The notes beneath the pieces were generated by a model. It was not told the origin of the DNA. It made no database searches and saw only the letters and a list, made by a program, of their open reading frames with translations. The position numbers were made by a program, and so were the translations under genes. This document shows, piece after piece, positions 36,402 to 45,169 of a DNA stretch of 64,000 nucleotides. The stretch's first letter is position 1. Each line of letters starts with the position of its first letter. Origin of the DNA: Rhizobiales bacterium dw_265 (lineage in GTDB: Bacteria; Pseudomonadota; Alphaproteobacteria; Micropepsales; Micropepsaceae); NCBI GenBank assembly GCA_018449595.1, contig JAAVUU010000003.1, forward strand, positions 124,001-188,000, given 5' to 3'.

Positions 36402-37975
36402 CCCGCGAACGCCTTTACATCTTCGACACCACCTTGCGCGATGGGGCGCAGACCCAGGGCGTGGATTTCTCGGTCGAGGACAAGCGCCAGATCGCGCTGG
36501 CGCTCGATCAGCTTGGCGTGGATTACATCGAGGGCGGCTGGCCCGGCGCCAATCCCACCGACACCGCCTTCTTCGAAAAAGCGCCGGCGCTGACACACGC
36601 CCGTTTCACCGCCTTCGGCATGACCAAGCGCGCCGGGCGCAGCGCCGCCAACGATCCCGCCCTGGCCCAGGTGCTGGACGCCGACGCCCGCGCCGTCTGC
36701 CTGGTGGGCAAGACCAGCGATTATCAAGTGCGCGTGGCGCTGGAAATTTCGCTGGAGGAAAACCTCGACAATATCGCCCGCTCGATGGAGGCCATTGTCG
36801 CCAAGGGGCGCGAGCCCTTGTTCGATGCCGAGCATTTCTTCGACGGTTACAAAGCCAATCCCGATTACGCCCTGTCTTGCCTGAAGGCCGCCCATGATGC
36901 GGGCGCGCAATGGCTGGTGTTGTGCGACACCAATGGCGGCACCATGCCGCAAGACGTGTATCGCATCGTCAGCGACGTGAAGGCGAAGCTGCCCGGCGCG
37001 GCGCTGGGCATTCACGCCCACAACGACACCGAACAGGCGGTGGCGGTATCGCTGGCGGCGGTGCGCGCCGGGGTGCGCCAGGTCCAGGGCACCCTGAACG
37101 GACTGGGCGAGCGGTGCGGCAACGCCAATCTCTGCGCCCTGCTGCCCAACCTGATGCTGAAGGAACCCTTCGCCTCGCAGTTCGAAACGGGAGTCAGCCG
37201 CGAGAGCCTTGCCCGGCTCACCCATGTCTCGCGCCTGCTGGACGAGACCATCAATCGCGCCCCCAACCGCTATGCCGCCTATGTCGGCGCCTCGGCCTTC
37301 ACCCACAAGGGCGGGCTGCATGTTTCGGCGGTGGTGAAGAGCCCGCAAACCTATGAGCATGTGCCGCCGGAAGCGGTCGGCAACCGCCGCACCATGCCGG
37401 TGTCGGCCCAGTCGGGCCGCGCCAATGTCACCGCCACCGGGCTGGGCGGCAAGGACGATGCGGGGCGCATCCTGGAAGACGTCAAGCGCCGCGAATATGA
37501 GGGCTACAGCTATGACGATGCCGCGGCCTCGTTCGAATTGCTGGCGCTGCGCCGGCAGAAGACCCTGCCGCGCTATTTCAGCGTCGAACAGTTCAGCGTC
37601 ACGGTGGAAAGCATGCGCGGCCGCGATGGCGCGCTGGCGTCGCGTTCGCGCGCGGCGGTGGAACTGATGGTGGCGGGCGAGAAGATTCGCAGCCAGGGCA
37701 CCGGCAACGGCCCGGTCAATGCGCTGGATGCGGCGCTGCGCAAGGATTTGGGAAAGTATGCGCCCTTCATCACCGACCTGCGGCTGGTGGACTATAAGGT
37801 GCGTATCCTCACCACCGGCACCGAGGCGGTGACGCGGGTGACGGTGGAAAGCGCCGACGGCAAGGGCAATCGCTGGTCCACCGTGGGGGTGTCGGAGAAT
37901 GTGGTGGATGCCTCCTTCGAGGCGCTGACCGACTCCATCATCTACAAGCTGTACAAGGACGGCGCGAAAGCATGA
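36398..37975 (+). CDS. cimA: Citramalate synthase
   Basis: A 525-residue member of the isopropylmalate/citramalate synthase group. The TIM barrel begins DTTLRDGAQTQGV, has ALGIHAHNDTEQAVA with metal-binding histidines, and GLGERCGNANL. The sequence GGWPGANPTDTAFF is typical of citramalate synthase rather than LeuA. The C-terminal ~120 residues are the regulatory LeuA dimer domain. It makes (R)-citramalate from pyruvate and acetyl-CoA for isoleucine synthesis, and isoleucine may bind the C-terminal domain. The start overlaps the upstream gene by four bases. Confidence 0.93.
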   Translation: MTRERLYIFDTTLRDGAQTQGVDFSVEDKRQIALALDQLGVDYIEGGWPGANPTDTAFFEKAPALTHARFTAFGMTKRAGRSAANDPALAQVLDADARAVCLVGKTSDYQVRVALEISLEENLDNIARSMEAIVAKGREPLFDAEHFFDGYKANPDYALSCLKAAHDAGAQWLVLCDTNGGTMPQDVYRIVSDVKAKLPGAALGIHAHNDTEQAVAVSLAAVRAGVRQVQGTLNGLGERCGNANLCALLPNLMLKEPFASQFETGVSRESLARLTHVSRLLDETINRAPNRYAAYVGASAFTHKGGLHVSAVVKSPQTYEHVPPEAVGNRRTMPVSAQSGRANVTATGLGGKDDAGRILEDVKRREYEGYSYDDAAASFELLALRRQKTLPRYFSVEQFSVTVESMRGRDGALASRSRAAVELMVAGEKIRSQGTGNGPVNALDAALRKDLGKYAPFITDLRLVDYKVRILTTGTEAVTRVTVESADGKGNRWSTVGVSENVVDASFEALTDSIIYKLYKDGAKA

Positions 37976-37989
37976 GGGCGCGATCTGGC

Positions 37990-38586
37990 TCAGCGCCGCG
38001 TCAGGTTCAGCGCGCCTTCCAGGATTTCCAGCGCCGCCTGCGCCCCGTCAGCCAGGTAATAGAGCTTCAGGATGATGTCCCTGGCGAAGCCGGTCTCGAC
38101 CGTGGCATGCAGCATGGCGTCCAGCGCGTTGTAATAGCCTTTGACGTTGACCACGACGATCGGCTTGGTATGCACGCCCAGCTGCGCCTCGGTCGCCACC
38201 TCGAAGAATTCGTCGAAGGTGCCCAGGCCGCCGGGCAGGATGACGAAGGCATCGGCCATCTGCAGCATCAGCGCCTTGCGCTCCTGCATGTGCGGCGTGA
38301 CGATCAGCTTTTCCTGGGGGCTGACTTCCGGTTCCAGCGCCTGCAGGAAGGCCGGCATGATGCCCTGGATCTCGGCGCCGCCCGCCAGCGCCGCCCTGGC
38401 GACTTCGCCCATCAGCCCCAGCCCGCCGCCGCCGAACACCAGCCGTCCGCCCATGTCGGCGATGCCGGCGCCGATGGTGCGGGCCGCCTCGCGGAAGGCC
38501 GGGTCGTTGCCGAAGGAAGAGCCGCAGAAGACACAGATCGCCGCGCCGCTCTTTTTCGTGCCGGTTTGGGGTGCCATCTTGTCCAT
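37990..38586 (-). CDS. LOG family protein (cytokinin-riboside phosphate phosphoribohydrolase-like)
   Basis: A 198-residue Rossmann-like protein of the TIGR00730/LOG group: CVFCGSSFG near residue 19, GGGGLGLMGEVARAAL, and the signature PGGLGTFDEFFE about residue 118. Members hydrolyse AMP or cytokinin nucleotides to ribose-5-phosphate and base; the Arg/Glu catalytic residues sit in the ERKALMLQMAD and GTFDE regions. In free-living bacteria the role is nucleotide turnover. It converges with cimA, 14 bases apart. Confidence 0.93.
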   Translation of the reverse strand: MDKMAPQTGTKKSGAAICVFCGSSFGNDPAFREAARTIGAGIADMGGRLVFGGGGLGLMGEVARAALAGGAEIQGIMPAFLQALEPEVSPQEKLIVTPHMQERKALMLQMADAFVILPGGLGTFDEFFEVATEAQLGVHTKPIVVVNVKGYYNALDAMLHATVETGFARDIILKLYYLADGAQAALEILEGALNLTRR

Positions 38587-38626
38587 ATCGCCAACAGGGG
38601 TTGCTCTTGAACCGTGGACTTCCTAA

Positions 38627-38752
38627 ATGGGTTCGCCACACAATCCAACGGGGAATGTCTTGCGGCGCTGGCTGCTGATCCTGATTGCCGTCGCCGTGAT
38701 CGCCATGATCGCGGGATTTGTGACATTTGGCGGCGGGAACATGGGCCAATAA
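38627..38752 (+). CDS. Small single-span membrane protein (41 residues)
   Basis: ATG 38627 opens a 41-residue frame: a polar start (GSPHNPTGNVLRR), a membrane helix (WLLILIAVAVIAMIAGFV) and a glycine-rich end (TFGGGNMGQ). It ends 12 bases before the Atm1-like exporter gene. A TTG start at 38660 would give a 30-residue version. The clean helix after basic residues and the tight spacing argue for a real gene, although there is no strong Shine-Dalgarno. Confidence 0.5.
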   Translation: MGSPHNPTGNVLRRWLLILIAVAVIAMIAGFVTFGGGNMGQ

Positions 38753-38764
38753 TGGAAATATCGC

Positions 38765-40630
38765 ATGTCCCATCCTGTTGAAGACGGCAGCGGCGCGCCG
38801 TCGTTCCGTCCCTTGTGGCGGCTGATGCCCTATCTGTGGCCCGCGGGCCGCCCCGACCTGAAGTTGCGGGTGGTGGTGAGCCTGGTGTTCCTGATGCTGG
38901 GCATCGTCGCCACCACCGTCTCGCAGCAGTTCCTGGGCGCGGCGGTGGATGCGTTCGGCACCACGCCCCAAACGGCGGCGCTGTGGGTGGTGATCGCGCT
39001 GGTCGCGGCCTATGCGATGTCACGGGTGCTGATGCAGGCCTTCGCCCAGCTGCGCGACGGTGTTTTCGCCAAGGTGCAGTATCACGCCATGCGCGAAGTG
39101 GCGGTGGAAACCTTCGCCCATGTCCATACCCTGTCGCTGCGCTTCCATCTGGAGCGCAAGACCGGCGGGCTGTCGCGCGTCATCGAACGCGGCACCCGCG
39201 GCATAGACAATATCCTGTCCTTCGCCTTGTTCTCGATCTTCCCGATCCTGTTCCAGGTGCTGATCTATGCGGGGCTGCTGCTTTACACCTTCAATGTCTG
39301 GGTGGCGCTGACGGCGATCGCCATGGTCGCGGCCTATGGCTGGTTCACCATCGCCGTCACCCGCTGGCGCATCGCCTTCCGCCGCGAGATGAACCAGTCC
39401 GACACCGACGCCAACACCAAGGCGGTGGACAGCCTGCTGAATTTCGAGACGGTCAAGTATTTCAACAACGAGAAGCACGAGACGCGGCGTTACGACGTTT
39501 CGATGGAGAAATATTCCAACGCGTCCATCCAGTCCCAGACCTCGCTTTCCATCCTGAACACCGGCCAGGCCGCGATCATGGCGATCGGGCAGGGCATCGT
39601 GCTGGTGCTGGCGGCGATGATGGTGAAGTCGGGCGAGGTCAGGCTGGGCCAGTTCGTCGCCGCCAACCTGATCGTCATCCAGCTCTACCAGCCGCTGAAC
39701 CTGCTGGGTACGGTCTACCGCGAAATCACCCAGGGGCTGGTGGACATGGAGGCGATGTTTCGCCTGCTGAACCAGCCGCAGGAGGTGCAGGACAAGCCGG
39801 GCGCCGTGCCGCTGGCGGTGACGGGCGGCGAAATCAGGTTCGACAATGTGGTGTTCGGCTACGATCCCGAACGCATCGTGCTCAAGGGCATCAGCTTCAC
39901 GGTGCCGGCCGGCAAGACGGTGGCCATTGTCGGCCCGTCGGGCGCCGGCAAATCCACCATCAGCCGCATCCTGTACCGTTTCTACGACATCAGGAGCGGC
40001 GCGGTGACCATTGACGGCCAGGATATCCGCGATGTGACGCAGGAAAGCCTGCGCAGCGTCATCGGCATCGTGCCGCAGGATACGGTGCTGTTCAACGACA
40101 CGGTGAAATACAACATCGCCTATGGCCGCATCGGCGCCAATGAGGCCGATATCAAGGAAGCAGCGCGGCTGGCCCAGATCGACAAGTTCATCGCCCTTCT
40201 GCCGCTGGGCTATGACGCCATGGTGGGCGAGCGCGGGCTGAAGCTGTCGGGCGGCGAGAAACAGCGCGTCGCCATCGCCCGCACCATCCTGAAGAACCCG
40301 CCCATCCTGCTATTGGACGAAGCCACCAGCGCGCTGGACACCGGCACCGAACGCGAAATCCAGAGCGCGCTGAACCTGGTGTCGCGCAACCGCACGGCGC
40401 TGGTGATCGCCCATCGCCTGTCCACGGTGATCGATGCCGACGAGATACTGGTGCTGGATCACGGCACCATCATCGAGCGCGGCCGTCATGGCGACCTGCT
40501 GGCGCAGAACGGCCATTATGCCGCGATGTGGAACAAGCAGCGCGAAGCCGCCGCGGCGCGCCAGAAGCTGAAAGAAGTCGAGAGCGATCCCGATGTGGCG
40601 CCGGGCGTAGCCCGCGCCACCATTGTTTAA
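38765..40630 (+). CDS. Atm1-type ABC exporter (heavy-metal/glutathione-conjugate transporter)
   Basis: A 621-residue half-transporter: six membrane helices (about 30-330), then the nucleotide-binding domain with Walker A GPSGAGKST, signature LSGGEKQR, Walker B ILLLDEATSALD and the H-loop IAHRLST. LLNFETVKYFNNEKHETRRYD in the membrane domain is characteristic of the mitochondrial Atm1/ABCB7 branch, found in alphaproteobacteria as a glutathione-linked metal detoxifier. It functions as a homodimer in the inner membrane. Short spacing to the 41-residue membrane-protein gene suggests cotranscription. Confidence 0.92.
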   Translation: MSHPVEDGSGAPSFRPLWRLMPYLWPAGRPDLKLRVVVSLVFLMLGIVATTVSQQFLGAAVDAFGTTPQTAALWVVIALVAAYAMSRVLMQAFAQLRDGVFAKVQYHAMREVAVETFAHVHTLSLRFHLERKTGGLSRVIERGTRGIDNILSFALFSIFPILFQVLIYAGLLLYTFNVWVALTAIAMVAAYGWFTIAVTRWRIAFRREMNQSDTDANTKAVDSLLNFETVKYFNNEKHETRRYDVSMEKYSNASIQSQTSLSILNTGQAAIMAIGQGIVLVLAAMMVKSGEVRLGQFVAANLIVIQLYQPLNLLGTVYREITQGLVDMEAMFRLLNQPQEVQDKPGAVPLAVTGGEIRFDNVVFGYDPERIVLKGISFTVPAGKTVAIVGPSGAGKSTISRILYRFYDIRSGAVTIDGQDIRDVTQESLRSVIGIVPQDTVLFNDTVKYNIAYGRIGANEADIKEAARLAQIDKFIALLPLGYDAMVGERGLKLSGGEKQRVAIARTILKNPPILLLDEATSALDTGTEREIQSALNLVSRNRTALVIAHRLSTVIDADEILVLDHGTIIERGRHGDLLAQNGHYAAMWNKQREAAAARQKLKEVESDPDVAPGVARATIV

Positions 40631-40689
40631 GGACCGTGCCCGCTAGCGGGCGCTGGCCATGCCCCGGACATCGCGAAGGCGATTCCGCT

Positions 40690-40938
40690 TTAGGCGGCGT
40701 CGGCGCAGCCGGGTTTCAGAACCCGCACCGTGGACGGCGGGTTGTTGACCAGTTCATGCGCGGGCCGGATCGGCCGGGGCTGGAAATTGCCGCCGCAATT
40801 GGGGCATGCGCCGCCCATCCGTGTCTCGACACAGTCCCGGCAGAAAGTGCATTCGAAGGTGCAGATCATGGCGTCCGCCGCCTCGGGCGGCAGGTCCTTG
40901 TCGCAACATTCGCAGTTGGGCCGAAGTTCGAGCGCCAC
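40690..40938 (-). CDS. DUF1272 zinc-ribbon-like protein
   Basis: An 82-residue protein with cysteines arranged as CECC, CTFECTFCRDC and CPNC, matching the DUF1272 family (ELRPNCECCDKDLPP, CTFECTFC, GGACPNCGG). The cysteine set can bind one or two zinc ions; the role is unknown. It starts with GTG overlapping the TAG stop of the cold-shock gene by one base, so it is cotranscribed with and probably cold-controlled like that gene. Confidence 0.88.
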   Translation of the reverse strand: MALELRPNCECCDKDLPPEAADAMICTFECTFCRDCVETRMGGACPNCGGNFQPRPIRPAHELVNNPPSTVRVLKPGCADAA

Positions 40939-41540
40939 TAGATGATCTCAACCTTGTCCACTTCGACGCCCTTGTTGCCCTGGCGGGTGGAATAGCGGAT
41001 GCGCTGGTCGGGCTCAACCGCCTGCACCCCGGAACGCCGCAGCGCACTGGCATGCAGATAGATGTCGCCCGAGCCGCTGTCGGGCATCACAAAGCCAAAG
41101 CCCTTCTGGTCGTTGAAGAACTTGACCTTGCCTTCGACCATGGGGCCGGAGGGGCCGTTGTCGCGATGATGGTGACCGCCGCCGCCGAAGCCGCCGCCAT
41201 AACCGCCGCGATCGCGATCGCCAAAGCCGCCACCGCCATAACCGCCACCGCCGCCGAAGCTGTCGCGGCGCGGGCCGCGTGACGGCGCTTCCGCGGTGGA
41301 GGTATCCACGCTATGCACCGACACGACCTGAAGGCCGCGCTGGCCGTCGGCAAGATCGCAGATGATGGTAGCGCCCGGCGGCACATCGGCGTGCCCCGCG
41401 GCCTGCAATGCGCTGGCGTGACAGAAGGCGTCACCGCCATTGTCCATCGTGACGAAGCCGAATCCCTTTGTGGCGTTGAACCACTTTACCTTGCCCTTCA
41501 CAGATGCCTGTGAAATGGACTTCTCGTTCCCGTATGCCAT
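40938..41540 (-). CDS. Cold-shock protein with two CSD domains
   Basis: A 200-residue protein with two cold-shock domains: residues 13-80 (KWFNATKGFGFV, RNP1 at 25-30) and 134-200 (KFFNDQKGFGFV, RNP1 at 146-151). A 45-residue glycine/arginine-rich linker (GGGYGGGG, DRDRGGYGG) joins them, like RGG boxes in RNA-binding proteins. Tandem-CSD proteins are typical of alphaproteobacteria and act as RNA chaperones. ATG 41540 begins MAYGNEK; the long leader toward the divergent helicase gene is typical of cold-shock control. It is coupled to the DUF1272 gene. Confidence 0.92.
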   Translation of the reverse strand: MAYGNEKSISQASVKGKVKWFNATKGFGFVTMDNGGDAFCHASALQAAGHADVPPGATIICDLADGQRGLQVVSVHSVDTSTAEAPSRGPRRDSFGGGGGYGGGGFGDRDRGGYGGGFGGGGHHHRDNGPSGPMVEGKVKFFNDQKGFGFVMPDSGSGDIYLHASALRRSGVQAVEPDQRIRYSTRQGNKGVEVDKVEII

Positions 41541-41885
41541 GTGAACCGACGCCAAACCCCAAGCCGGCAAGACACCCAAAACCGCTCCCCATCCCGGCTA
41601 TGCGGGCGCGGCCTGCGACATGATGACTACATTCAGGGCCGTCCCGCAACGGTGTTAACGCCACCAGCGCTAGGGTCTTTTATGCTGCACCGCAGCGAAA
41701 GCGACTTGACTTTCCGTCAGTTTGCGCCGATAAGCCCCCGTCCGCTGACCGCACAAGGCGCCTTTTTCGCGCTGCCATCGCCGGATCCCAGCTTTGACCT
41801 CCGTTCCCTCCAGTGTGCGTGGAAGACGGCAACCAGCCGTAAACCCGTGCCTTTTGGCGCGCCCAGACGGTTTTTAAGGACTTTT
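41541..41885. other. 345-base divergent leader region between cold-shock protein and DEAD-box helicase
   Basis: No gene is supported here. The region holds the start signals of both divergent genes. I see a good promoter toward the helicase (41706-41734) and polypyrimidine and T-rich patches, but no clear promoter toward the cold-shock gene. Both mRNAs could carry long leaders. Confidence 0.5.
41706..41734 (+). promoter_or_regulatory. Sigma-70-like promoter for the helicase gene
   Basis: TTGACT (41706-41711) and GATAAG (41729-41734) are 17 bases apart. A start near 41741 would leave a leader of about 145 bases before GTG 41886, long enough to fold in a temperature-dependent way. Confidence 0.4.
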
Positions 41886-43238
41886 GTGACTGACGTTACT
41901 TTTGAATCGCTTGGCGTCGCCGAGCCGATCCTTCGCGCCCTTGCGGCCGAAAACTACACCATCCCCACCCCCATCCAGGCCAAGGCCATTCCGGCCCTGC
42001 TGGCGGGCCGCGACCTTTTGGGCATTGCCCAGACCGGCACCGGCAAGACCGCCGCCTTCGGCATTCCCCTGCTGCAGAAGCTGTCCATCGGCCATGTCCC
42101 GCCCCAGCCCAAGCAGGCCAAGGCGCTGATCCTGGCCCCGACCCGCGAACTGGCGGTGCAGATCGAAGAATCCTTGCGCACCTATGGCCGCTTCCTGAAT
42201 CTGAAAATGACCGTGATCCTGGGCGGCGTGAACCAGAACACCCAGATCCGCAACATGAGCAAGGGCGTGGACATTCTGGTCGCCACCCCGGGCCGGCTGC
42301 TCGACCTGGTGCAGCAGAAGCAGGTGCGGCTTGACGCGGTGAACACCTTCATCGTGGACGAAGCCGACCGCATGCTGGACATGGGCTTCATCCGCGATGT
42401 GCGAAAGCTGGTGGCCTTCATTCCCAAGCAGCGCCAGTCCATGCTGTTCAGCGCCACCATGCCCGAAGACATCGCCCGCCTGGTGCATGAGATGATGAAC
42501 CAGCCGGAACGCATCGAGGTTGCGCCCCAAGGCAAGACCGCCGACCGCGTCGTGCAGAAGCTGTTCTTCGTGCCCATGGCCCAGAAGCGCCAGTTGCTGA
42601 GCGAATTGCTGAAGGACGCGGCCATGAACCGCGTCATCGTCTTCACCCGCACCAAGCACGGCGCCAACCGTGTCGCCGAACACCTGGCCAGGACCGGCGT
42701 GGTGGCGGAAGCCATTCACGGCAACAAGTCGCAGAACGCCCGCCAGCGGGCGCTCGACCTGTTCAAGACCGGCAAGGCGCGCGTGCTGGTGGCGACCGAC
42801 ATCGCCGCCCGCGGCATCGACGTGGACAATATCAGCCATGTGGTGAACTTCGAACTGCCCAATGAGCCGGAAAGCTATGTCCATCGCATCGGCCGCACCG
42901 CGCGCGCCGGCGGCGAGGGCATTGCCATCAGCTTCTGCGACTCCAGCGAGCGCGCCTATCTGCGCGACATCGAAAAGCTGACCCGCATGAAGATCGAGCC
43001 GGTGGCGCACGACCTGCCGGAACTGACGGCCGAACAGAAGGCGCAGGCCGAAGAGCCGCGCCGTCCGCACGGCCACAATCGCGGCGGCAAGCCGGGCGGC
43101 GGGCACAAGCCCCATGGTGGCGGCGGTCATCGCGGCGATGTCGCCGCCGATCCGCACGCGCCGAAAAAGCGCAATGGCAGCCGGTCCCACTGGAATCGCA
43201 CCCGCGATAGTTCGGCGCGGCGCGCCGGAGGCGCGTGA
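41886..43238 (+). CDS. rhlE: DEAD-box RNA helicase, RhlE-like
   Basis: A 450-residue helicase. Q motif (FESLG...PTPIQ), motif I AQTGTGKT, Ia PTRELA, TPGR, motif II DEADRMLDMGF, motif III SAT, motif IV region VFTRTKHGA, motif V ATDIAARGIDV and VI HRIGRTARAG. The C-terminal ~70 residues are basic and glycine/histidine-rich (GGKPGGGHKPHGGGGH), a typical RNA-binding tail. It unwinds structured RNA, for instance in ribosome assembly in the cold. The GTG start has AAGGA six bases upstream. Its stop codon is supplied by a 33-bp dispersed repeat. Confidence 0.94.
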   Translation: MTDVTFESLGVAEPILRALAAENYTIPTPIQAKAIPALLAGRDLLGIAQTGTGKTAAFGIPLLQKLSIGHVPPQPKQAKALILAPTRELAVQIEESLRTYGRFLNLKMTVILGGVNQNTQIRNMSKGVDILVATPGRLLDLVQQKQVRLDAVNTFIVDEADRMLDMGFIRDVRKLVAFIPKQRQSMLFSATMPEDIARLVHEMMNQPERIEVAPQGKTADRVVQKLFFVPMAQKRQLLSELLKDAAMNRVIVFTRTKHGANRVAEHLARTGVVAEAIHGNKSQNARQRALDLFKTGKARVLVATDIAARGIDVDNISHVVNFELPNEPESYVHRIGRTARAGGEGIAISFCDSSERAYLRDIEKLTRMKIEPVAHDLPELTAEQKAQAEEPRRPHGHNRGGKPGGGHKPHGGGGHRGDVAADPHAPKKRNGSRSHWNRTRDSSARRAGGA

Positions 43239-43263
43239 GCAGGTCCGGTGGACCTGCGAAAGC
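43231..43263 (+). repeat. 33-bp repeat supplying the helicase stop codon (copy 2)
   Basis: Same as 29285-29317 except one base in the loop (GGT for GGC). It begins in the last codons of the helicase gene (GGC GCG TGA), so the TGA inside the repeat is the stop. Confidence 0.85.
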
Positions 43264-43291
43264 GGCGAACGCGTGGTAGCGCCGCTTAATC

Positions 43292-43744
43292 ATGCAGCTG
43301 TTCGTTGACGGCGACGCCTGCCCGGTAAAGGCGGAAGTCGAAAAGGTGGCGGCCCGGCATGGCCTGGCCGTCATCCTCGTCAGCAACGGCGGTCTTCGGC
43401 CCTCGGCCAATCCGCTCCTGCGCCACGTTACTGTGGCGGAGGGCGCGGACGCCGCCGATGACTGGATCGTCGAACATATCGCCGCCGGCGACATCTGCAT
43501 CACCGCCGACATTCCGCTGGCCGCGCGCTGCCTGGACAAGGGCGCGCGCGTGCTGGGACCGAACGGCAAGGCCTTCACGCCGGACGGCATCGGCATGGCG
43601 CTGGGGATGCGCGAACTCAGCCGCCACCTGCGCGAACTGACGCCGGGCGGCCAGACGCATCATTCCGGCTTCGGCAAACAGGATCGTTCGCGGTTCCTGG
43701 GCGAACTGGAAAATTGCATTCAGGCGCTGAAGCGCGGAAGCTGA
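43292..43744 (+). CDS. DUF188 (YaiI/YqxD family) protein
   Basis: A 150-residue protein with DGDACPVK near the N-terminus, ITADIPLAARCLDKGA and PNGKAFTPDGIGMALGMREL, the defining features of the YaiI/YqxD family. The DxDACP and TADIPLA motifs resemble PIN-like nuclease sites, so an RNA-cleaving role is possible but unproven. It lies three bases before selO, suggesting cotranscription. Confidence 0.92.
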   Translation: MQLFVDGDACPVKAEVEKVAARHGLAVILVSNGGLRPSANPLLRHVTVAEGADAADDWIVEHIAAGDICITADIPLAARCLDKGARVLGPNGKAFTPDGIGMALGMRELSRHLRELTPGGQTHHSGFGKQDRSRFLGELENCIQALKRGS

Positions 43745-43747
43745 GAC

Positions 43748-45166
43748 ATGTTTGGCCTGAAGCTTGAAAACCATTACGCGCGCCTGCCGGGGGAGTTCTA
43801 CACCCTGATGCCGGGCGAAAAGGTCGGCGTGCGGCCGCAGTTGCTGCATGCCAATGCCGGGGCCGCCGCCCTGATCGGCATGGAGCCCGCGGCGTTTGCC
43901 GATCCGGCTTTCACCCAGGTTTTTTCCGGCCATGCGCCGCTGGAAGGATTCTCGCCGCTGGCGATGGTCTATTCCGGGCACCAGTTCGGTGTCTGGGCCG
44001 GGCAGCTGGGCGATGGCCGCGCCCTGCTGATCGGCCAGGCGCGCAATGCGCACGGCGAATTGTGGGACATCCAGTTGAAAGGGGCGGGCGAGACGCCTTA
44101 TTCGCGCCACGCCGATGGCCGCGCCGTGATGCGCTCCTCCATCCGCGAATATCTGTGCAGCGAGGCGATGGCGGCGCTGGGCATCCCCACCACCCGCGCC
44201 CTGGCGCTGGTCGCCACCAACGAACAGGTCTGGCGCGAAATTCCCGAGCCGGGGGCGGTGCTGACGCGGCTGGCCCGCAGCCATATCCGCTTCGGCCATT
44301 TCGAGCATTTCTTCCACACCGGCCGCCCCGAACAGGTGCGCCAACTGGCCGATCATGTCATCGCGGAATATTTCCCGCATCTGGTGGGCGATCATGCCGG
44401 CTGGTTCGGCGAAGTCGTGAAGCGCACCGCCGAACTGATGGCCGGCTGGCAATCGGCAGGTTTCGCCCATGGCGTGATGAACACCGACAATATGTCCATC
44501 CTGGGTCTCACCCTGGATTACGGCCCCTTCGGTTTCATGGAGGACTACGATCCGGGCTTCATCTGCAATCACACCGATCAACAGGGCCGCTATGCCTTCG
44601 ACATGCAGCCGGCCATCGCGCACTGGAATTTGCGGGCGCTGGCCTTGGCGCTGTCCGGCCTGATTGCGAAAGAGGCGCTGATCGGCGGACTGGAGGGCTA
44701 TGAAAGCCATTATCGCACGCGCTATCGCGTCCTGATGCGCGCCAGGCTGGGGCTGGCGCGAGAAGACGAGGGCGATGACCGGCTGATCGGCGACCTGCTG
44801 GCGCTGATGGCCAGGGCGCGCGCCGATTACACTTTGAGCTTCCGCAATCTGAGCGGCGAAGACATGGACTGGCTGAAGCTGTTCGGTGTCGCCAATCCCG
44901 ATGCCCAAGCCTGGCTGTCGCGCTACCGCCTCCGCACGCAAGGCGAAGACCTGTCCGGTCTGGGCGCGGTCAATCCGAAATATGTGTTGCGCAACTGGGT
45001 GGCCGAAACCGCCATCCGCGCGGTGGAAGACCGGGGCGACATCGCCACCCTGGACCGCATCTTCAAACTCGTCCAATCGCCGTTCGAAACACATGACGGC
45101 GACGAAGCCTTTGCCGCCCCGCCGCCGCCGGAAATGCGCGAACTGGAAGTGAGCTGTTCGTCCTGA
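43748..45166 (+). CDS. selO: SelO family protein adenylyltransferase (pseudokinase fold)
   Basis: A 472-residue protein with the YdiU/SelO marks: YSGHQFGVWAGQLGDGRA, LKGAGETPYSRHADGRAVMRSSIREYLCSEAM, THE-like NEQVWREIPEPGA, HGVMNTDNMSILG and DYGPFGFMEDYDP. SelO proteins have an inverted-nucleotide kinase fold and attach AMP to Ser/Thr/Tyr of other proteins, often in oxidative stress. The C-terminal CSS tail (EVSCSS) corresponds to the conserved cysteine-containing end of the family. It converges on the aldehyde dehydrogenase gene. Confidence 0.95.
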   Translation: MFGLKLENHYARLPGEFYTLMPGEKVGVRPQLLHANAGAAALIGMEPAAFADPAFTQVFSGHAPLEGFSPLAMVYSGHQFGVWAGQLGDGRALLIGQARNAHGELWDIQLKGAGETPYSRHADGRAVMRSSIREYLCSEAMAALGIPTTRALALVATNEQVWREIPEPGAVLTRLARSHIRFGHFEHFFHTGRPEQVRQLADHVIAEYFPHLVGDHAGWFGEVVKRTAELMAGWQSAGFAHGVMNTDNMSILGLTLDYGPFGFMEDYDPGFICNHTDQQGRYAFDMQPAIAHWNLRALALALSGLIAKEALIGGLEGYESHYRTRYRVLMRARLGLAREDEGDDRLIGDLLALMARARADYTLSFRNLSGEDMDWLKLFGVANPDAQAWLSRYRLRTQGEDLSGLGAVNPKYVLRNWVAETAIRAVEDRGDIATLDRIFKLVQSPFETHDGDEAFAAPPPPEMRELEVSCSS

Positions 45167-45169
45167 GCC

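Noticed and set aside
43286..45094. 602-codon frame on the minus strand
   Set aside because: Antisense to DUF188 and SelO genes, both clearly real.
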